The notes beneath the pieces are model-generated. The model was not told the DNA's origin and made no database searches. It saw nothing but the letters and a program-made list of their open reading frames with translations. The position numbers were made by a program, and so were the translations under genes. A stretch of 64,000 nucleotides of DNA. Origin: Rhypophila decipiens (Eukaryota; Ascomycota; Sordariomycetes; Sordariales; Naviculisporaceae). The DNA lies in assembly GCA_033297075.1 (NCBI GenBank), contig MU858046.1, positions 62,001 to 126,000 on the forward strand, given 5' to 3'. Below, piece after piece: positions 58,345 to 64,000 of this stretch (the first letter of the stretch is position 1; every line of letters starts with the position of its first letter).

Positions 58345-61300
58345 CTACCAGTCCAACCCACCACCCCCACAACCACCACCCGTCCCCGTCCCCGTCCCCG
58401 TCCCCTTGCCCTTGCCCTCCCCCCGACCCTGCCGAACCAACAACCTAATCGGCTTCCCCATATCCAAATCAACCTCCGGGCCAGAAGGCCTCACATTCGC
58501 GCGCTTAACCCGTCGTCCCACAAACCCAATCTTCTTATCCAGCTCCTTGAACTGCTCGCCCCCATCCGCCTCGCCACCCGCATCCCCTTTTTTAACAATC
58601 CACCTCTTGGTCCCCAGTTCGCGATCCAGCTCCTCGACGCCAGGCAACTTGACATAGACCAATCCATCCTCCCTCCCTTCCGTCTCAAACGTAGCAATCG
58701 ATAATTCGGCATCATTTTTACATTCCCCGCTCTCGAGGTCAAAGTTTCGCTTGTGATACGGACAAGACACCCAAGGCGCTTTTCTTCCCTCAGTATTCTT
58801 GTCACACGACGAGGATTCCTCGCCGACAAACCCATCCGAGAGCGCAAAAGTCCTCTTGTGCGGACACATCTGCTGCGTGGTGAACCAGCGGCCTTTGACG
58901 CGCCACACGGCAAGCTGCGTATCGCCCCTTTTAATGTTCGCGCTGATGCCATTGGGGGTATCATCCGCTCCTTCGAAATACGAAGCTTCCAGCACAGGCT
59001 GCCAGGTCGTTTCCGACCATCTGCTTCTCAAGCCTTTGAAATCTTCTTTTGCCGCTGCGCCAGGGGCAGAATCCCTCGGCCACATCACGGGCCTGGACTG
59101 CCCTCTATCAACCTCCACCTCACAATTGTCGATGGTGTCAGTGGTATTCGCAAACTGGGAGAATTTAGCAGCAATAGCAGGGTTATTAATCGCCTCGGCC
59201 CATTCGTCGAAAAAGGAGTCGACGAGCTCTTGCATCTGGGCTTCAAGGGAGGCGTTGATGTTAAGCTTGTCGTCTAGGATTACTTCCCGCAGGTAGGAGA
59301 TTCCCCCGGGCAAGGTTTCCAGCCAGCGCGCGGTGCGCTGGAGCTTGTCGGCCGTGCGGATGTAGAACATTAGGTATCTGTCCAGGATGGGGATGACTTC
59401 GGAGGGGGGCACGTCTTTGGCGAGGAGCTCGCTGTGTCGCGGTTTGGCGCCGCCGTTGCCGCCGACGAAGATGTTGAAGCCTTTTTCTGTTGCTATCAGG
59501 CCGAAGCTGTTGTTTTTAAAAAATCAGGGGTGGTCAGTTCAACCCAACAAACTAAACTCGGGAACAAAAAGATTGAAATGAACATACTCTTTATTCTGCG
59601 CCTCAGCACACTCCCTCACACACCCCGACACGCCCCCCTTGATCTTGTGCGGCGCCCGGATACTCTTGTACCGCTCCTCCAGCCTCACCGCCATGCCCAC
59701 ACTATCGCCAATCCCATACCGACACCACGTAGTCCCCACACAGCTCTTGACCGTCCTCAAGCTCTTGGCATACGCATGGCCGCTCTCCATCCCCGCATCG
59801 ACAAGCCGTTTCCAGATGGGCAGCAGATCCCCCTTCTTGGCCCCAAACATGTCGATCCTCTGCCCACCCGTGATTTTGGTGTACAGGTTATACTGCTTTG
59901 CGACCTCGCCCATGACAATCAATTTGTCGGGCGTGATTTCCCCCGCCGAGACGCGGGGAATTACACTGAATGTCCCGTTGCGCTGGATGTTGCCCAGGAA
60001 GCGGTCGTTGGTGTCTTGCAGGCCGTGCGTGGTCTTGTCCATTACGTGGCGGTTCCATAGGGAGGAAAAAATGGACGCGACGGCTGGTTTGCAGGCTTCA
60101 CAGCCTACTGAGGCTGGATCTGTGCCGGCGGCGGCCATGACGGAGGGTAATGTCTTGAGTTGCTTGACCATGACGATGTGGTAGAGTTCTGCGCGGGAGT
60201 GGGCAAAGTGTTGGCAGAGGTGGTTGGATATTGTATTGCCCATGCTCTTCATTGTTGAGTTGAAGATGGATGTTACCAGGGGCATGCACCCGCCACAGCC
60301 GGTCCCGGCTTTGGTGCAGGATTTGATCTCGGAGAGGGTCTTGCATTCTTTGTTCTTGGTGAGGGATATCACGTCCGTGTTGGTTACGTTGTGGCAGGAG
60401 CAGATTTGTGTGTCGGGGGGCAGGTCGGATTCGTCTTCGGGGCTATTGTTCGAGGAACTGCCCAGGATGAGCTCGGAGGGAGGAATGTCGAGCTGTTTCT
60501 GGGTTTTGACGAGGGGGGCCAGTTTGACGTAGTCTTTTGTGTCGCCTATCATCATTCCCCCGAGGAGATATTTGCCGTCGAGTGTGAAGATGTATTTCTT
60601 GTAGATGTTGAGGAAGGGGTCTTTGTAGGTCAGGGATTTGACGGGGGAGGGTGGCGGGCCGTTGGTCATGGTATTGATTGCTGCTGGGGTGCCAGGGGAA
60701 GACGATGGCTTGGTTGCACCTCTGGCGGGCAGATACTTTGGCCCGTCGCGGTCTGCAAAGAAATCCCCAAAGCTTGCTACTTCGACGCCCAGCAGCTTGA
60801 GCTTGGTGCTGAGGTCTGGTCGTTTATACAGGCGCGGCTGGTGGAGCTTTGCCTGGGTGAGGTTGAAAGACAAGACGTCGGCCATTTCTATGCCCGGGGC
60901 GATGAGGCCAAAGGTCTGGGCCTGCCAGCTTGCGCATTCGCCAATGGCGTAGATGTCGGGCTCGCTGGTCTGCAGGCTGTCGTCGACAATGACGCCCCCT
61001 CCCCGGTCGGCGCATTTGATACCCGCCTTTCGGGCCAGCTCGTCCCGTGGGCGGACGCCGATGGCGAAGCAGATGGTGCTGCAGGACATGTACTCGCCGT
61101 CTTCGAAGACCACACCTTTGACTCCGCCGGTGGTGTCGTCGACATCGATCTTGCCTACCCTCTTGGACAAGAGGACTTCCACGCCCAAGGTGCGCACCTG
61201 CTCGACGACCATGCCCCCGGCATCTGCGTCGAGCTGACGGCTGAGAACCCAGCGATTTCGCTCGATGACGGCCACTTTGTCAAAGCACTGCAGGTCCATC

Positions 61301-61948
61301 ATTGCCTTGGCTGCTTCCAGACCGAGCAAGCCACCGCCGACTACGGCTCCGACTGTGCCTTTTTGGGTCGCCGAGAACTCGATTAGCTTCTCGAGGTCGT
61401 CGATTGTGCGGTAGACAAAGACCCCTTTGGCGTCGTGGCCGGGGGTATGTCGCGGAAGAACGGCATCCGAGCCAGTGGCGAGGACGAGCACGTCATAGGC
61501 GACTTCCTGGTTGTCGGCGCAGGTGACGGTTTTCGACGAGGGGTTGATTGCGGTGACTTTTGTGTTGAGATGGTAGCTGAGCGCTTGGTCGGGCACTGCT
61601 TTGTACTGTTGACGACCACCATATCAGTCATGATTCTGCCTTGTGTGCTCAAAGCTTTGTTTTGATAGTTCTGCATACCCATTCCAGCGGATTCAGGTAC
61701 AAGTTCTCGACCTTGCGGTGGTCAAAGAAACTGGTTAGTCCCACGCGGTTGTAGGCCAGGTGAGCTTCTTCGCCAATGACGACAATGTCGTATTCACGCT
61801 CTCTTGCGTCGAGCTTCAAGAGCTTTTCTCTGAATGTGGGTTAGTATGCATGTCTGGTAGGAGAACTGTCACTGTCGACTTACATGAAGCTTATGCCCAC
61901 CATGCCCAGGCCCACGATGACCACCTTTTTGCGGTTTCCGGACGCCAT
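58345..61948 (-). CDS. niiA: Assimilatory NAD(P)H nitrite reductase
   Basis: Four exons on the minus strand (61884-61948, 61679-61829, 59588-61605, 58345-59506) encode 1131 residues, close to Aspergillus NiiA and Neurospora NIT-6. In order: the FAD motif [13 protein letters not shown] (9-21); the NAD motif [11 protein letters not shown]; the BFD-like [2Fe-2S] site (CSCHN, then GCGGC); and the ferredoxin half-domains with siroheme/4Fe-4S cysteines in [11 protein letters not shown] and [10 protein letters not shown]. Intron 3 splits this last block, and the join gives [18 protein letters not shown]-terminal Rieske domain follows, with CPHKR and CPYHKR. By family knowledge it reduces nitrite to ammonium with six electrons in the cytosol. 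The last 25 residues are a Gly/Thr/Lys repeat tail encoded by a CCCCGT repeat. GATA and NirA-like sites lie upstream. Confidence 0.97.
58376..58420. repeat. CCCCGT/CCCTTG hexanucleotide repeat in the niiA 3' coding end
   Basis: Tandem six-base units encode the Gly-Thr and Gly-Lys repeats at the C-terminus of nitrite reductase on the minus strand. Repeat-length change here would keep the frame. Confidence 0.8.
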
Positions 61949-63928
61949 GATGGGTGATGATGTTGGACAAGAAACTGTACATCACCGTGTCATTGAGACA
62001 CAAAGCTGTTGATCGCCAAAGGACGAATATAGAGAGTTGAGTTGATGAAATTCAAGGCATGGATTCAACTCAGAATCCAAGCCTTTGACTGCGCGGGACA
62101 GAAAGAAAGGAGGGAATGAAAAGTCACACAAAAGTGTCCTGGCTGTTCACTTTGATCAACATGGTACCATCAAGGGTGTGGCAAGCAACAGATATCCAAC
62201 GCAAGATGACGGAAAAGTGCATTTCCGCTGAAATGCGTCTCTTGTCAACAGCCTGGGCTTACAAGATGCCATTGAGCAATATACCAAACCCCGGAGAAGC
62301 AAATCGCCCAAAGTTACAGATACGGAGGTAACTTGTGCTCTGTCCTCTGTCCTCTGTCCTCCGGGGCAATGTATCATGTACCCATTATTCCCACGGAAGT
62401 GACAAAACAAGTCCAACCCCGAGGAAACATTACAATTGAAACACTCAAGAAACTTTGAACGGCGGGGATCTATCTTCTCGTGGACTGGAGATAGCAAGAA
62501 ACCGTTGATCAATGATAAGAATGTCCGGTGTTGCGTGCGGCAACTGATAAGGGGTTGCAGGTTCCATAGGTAACCCATATCTGACCAATCAGAGGGCCCC
62601 TCCCCAGAGATACAAACCCCTTTTAGGACGTCCCACCACACCCACGCAATGCCGCGGAGATGTTTTGGTGTGAAAGGGGCCTGGACCGCTGGAAATATCA
62701 ACGAGGGAAATTCCCAAAGTAATTGTCGACGGAGAAACCTAATTGACTGCGAAAGAATACGCTCAGACTCCGGATACCGAGTAATTAACTTGGTGTCAGT
62801 CACAGTCAGTTTAATGACCTTCTCCGTACACAGGCTCGGAAATCCGCATATAATTCGGCAAAAAACTCAACTCCAGACTCGGAATTCGACCCACTGCCCG
62901 GTTCTCTATTCACTTTTATCGCTATAACAACCTGCAACGCTTGATAATTACACTACCCCTCGGAAGATCGACCGGGCTACATGTACTCAACTCAGCAAGT
63001 GAGCTAGTTATTAATACGGTACTGTAGCTTCCAACAGCCGGATCCAGATCTGAAAAGAATCACCCAATATGACCATACAAAAAAGTCCAAATCCCATCCC
63101 TATCATTCTCTTAAGTCAAAATATCCTATCTTCATATCATCGACTGCCCGCAATCTTGCATATCCATTCACTCTTGGCAACCTTCAAAAGCATCAATTCA
63201 GGATGTACTAAACCCCCACGCTTATGACGCACCTCCGCATCAAGCTCCGCATTGCAGCCTCACCTCGCAATCCGGGGATTCGGTACTTTTCCTCCGAGCC
63301 GTGACAAGATAAAATCCCAAATAAGACCGCTCGGGCTAAATCTAAAGCTACCAGAAAGGTTTAATCTCAGGCGTAGTACCGTCACTCACTTCAAGCACAA
63401 TAGCCACATGGACTTCGCAAATAACAAAAATGTCAACATCAACACATAGAACTAATATTCTATTCTTCTCAATTCTCATCTACAGTCCAAGTCTCCACCA
63501 TCCGTAAAATCTCATACCTCACTTATCCCAACACTGAACTCAAAGAGGAACCAATATTTGGTTGCGACTGTAATAAACCTTTCATTCACTCTCCTTTGCC
63601 CAACTCCCCCGCCCGGATCTTAAAAGTATCCGACATCTGAACGCCATACCTTGAGATATGAACATATAAAATAAATAAATGACATAAAGAAAAAGAGGTA
63701 TATAAAACCGGCAAGTACATGGTAGTAATACTTTTCAAGAGAGCCCAAAAGATATAAAAGAAATATAAAGCAAGACAATAGAATGACCAGAGTTCCTTCG
63801 GCTCGTATGGACAAAGAAAAGAAAAAAGATACAAAAGATAAGAGTGGAATTCAAGTTCCAAGTCCAAGTCCCTACTCTGATCGATGATCGAAACCACAAC
63901 ACCTCATAAAAGACAAAAAAGACAAAAT
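61949..63928. other. Region upstream of niiA to the right edge
   Basis: No gene is supported. The first 700 bases hold likely nitrogen-control sites (separate entry); the rest is AT-rich. Confidence 0.45.
62466..62659 (-). promoter_or_regulatory. Putative nitrogen control region of niiA (GATA and NirA/NIT4-like sites)
   Basis: Within about 90 bases there are CTATCT (62469), AGATAG (62487) and two TGATAAG elements (62512-62518, 62545-62551), the form bound by AreA/NIT2 factors. At 62652-62659 CCGCGGAG reads CTCCGCGG on the gene strand, fitting the NirA consensus CTCCGHGG. Two CTCCGGGG near-matches lie at 62289-62296 (minus) and 62352-62359 (plus). The cluster is 520-710 bases before the niiA start. 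Binding is inferred from consensus only. Confidence 0.45.
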
Positions 63929-64000
63929 TCAACACCCATCACCATCCTCGTCGCACTCGTCCATGCTGGCATACCCCGGATCAGCCTCGATGCCAACCAT
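63929..64000 (-). CDS. Possible C-terminal end of a further gene (partial)
   Basis: On the minus strand the last 72 bases form an open frame that ends with the acidic sequence DECDEDGDGC and a TGA stop at 63929-63931. It reads into the window edge. Codon use is G/C-biased at the third position, unlike the AT-rich DNA beside it. The product is not identifiable, and the call rests only on composition and the open frame. Confidence 0.3.
   Translation of the reverse strand: MVGIEADPGYASMDECDEDGDGC

Noticed and set aside
60391..61386. 331-codon plus-strand frame inside niiA
   Set aside because: Antisense to the conserved nitrite reductase FAD/NAD region; no recognisable motifs.

Overview
The window is nuclear DNA of a filamentous ascomycete (Pezizomycotina), most likely a Sordariomycete. 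The reasons are short introns of about 50-100 bases with GT...AG ends and CTRAC-type branch sites, G/C-rich third codon positions in the conserved genes, long intergenic stretches, and a set of fungal proteins: a fungal-type nitrite reductase, Pan2, a Kha1-type antiporter, an Ndt80-family regulator and a GPI-anchored Thr-rich wall protein. All gene models were built by hand by joining reading frames across splice sites. In every multi-exon model the exon lengths add up to a multiple of three.

Left part (1-27 kb): a short-chain dehydrogenase (470-1877); a gene-poor stretch that may hold an LTR remnant; a mitochondrial oxoglutarate/malate-type carrier (6482-7567); PAN2, the catalytic deadenylase subunit (8460-12278); a K+/H+ antiporter of the Kha1 type on the minus strand (13572-16823); a secreted Thr-rich repeat protein with a GPI signal (19585-21796); CAF40/CNOT9 of the Ccr4-Not complex (22927-24173); and a fungal protein of unknown function whose frame carries an internal stop (25101-27047).

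Central part (27.8-50.1 kb): five genes that form an N-acetylglucosamine (GlcNAc) catabolic cluster like the one described in Trichoderma reesei. They are nag3 (GH3 hexosaminidase fused to a GNAT domain), dac1 (GlcNAc-6-phosphate deacetylase), ron1 (Ndt80-type transcription factor), hxk3 (GlcNAc kinase of the hexokinase family) and dam1 (glucosamine-6-phosphate deaminase). Together they can release GlcNAc, phosphorylate it, deacetylate it and convert it to fructose-6-phosphate and ammonia, with the presumed regulator in the middle. The GlcNAc transporter gene (ngt1) is not in the window. Two pairs, nag3/dac1 and hxk3/dam1, are divergent and could share promoters.

Right part (50.8-64 kb): a CYP7/8-like cytochrome P450 (minus), a neutral ceramidase (plus), and the assimilatory NAD(P)H nitrite reductase niiA/nit-6 (minus). 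GATA and NirA/NIT4-like sites lie upstream of niiA. The last 72 bases may be the end of a further minus-strand gene. No tRNA, rRNA, CRISPR or intact transposon was seen.
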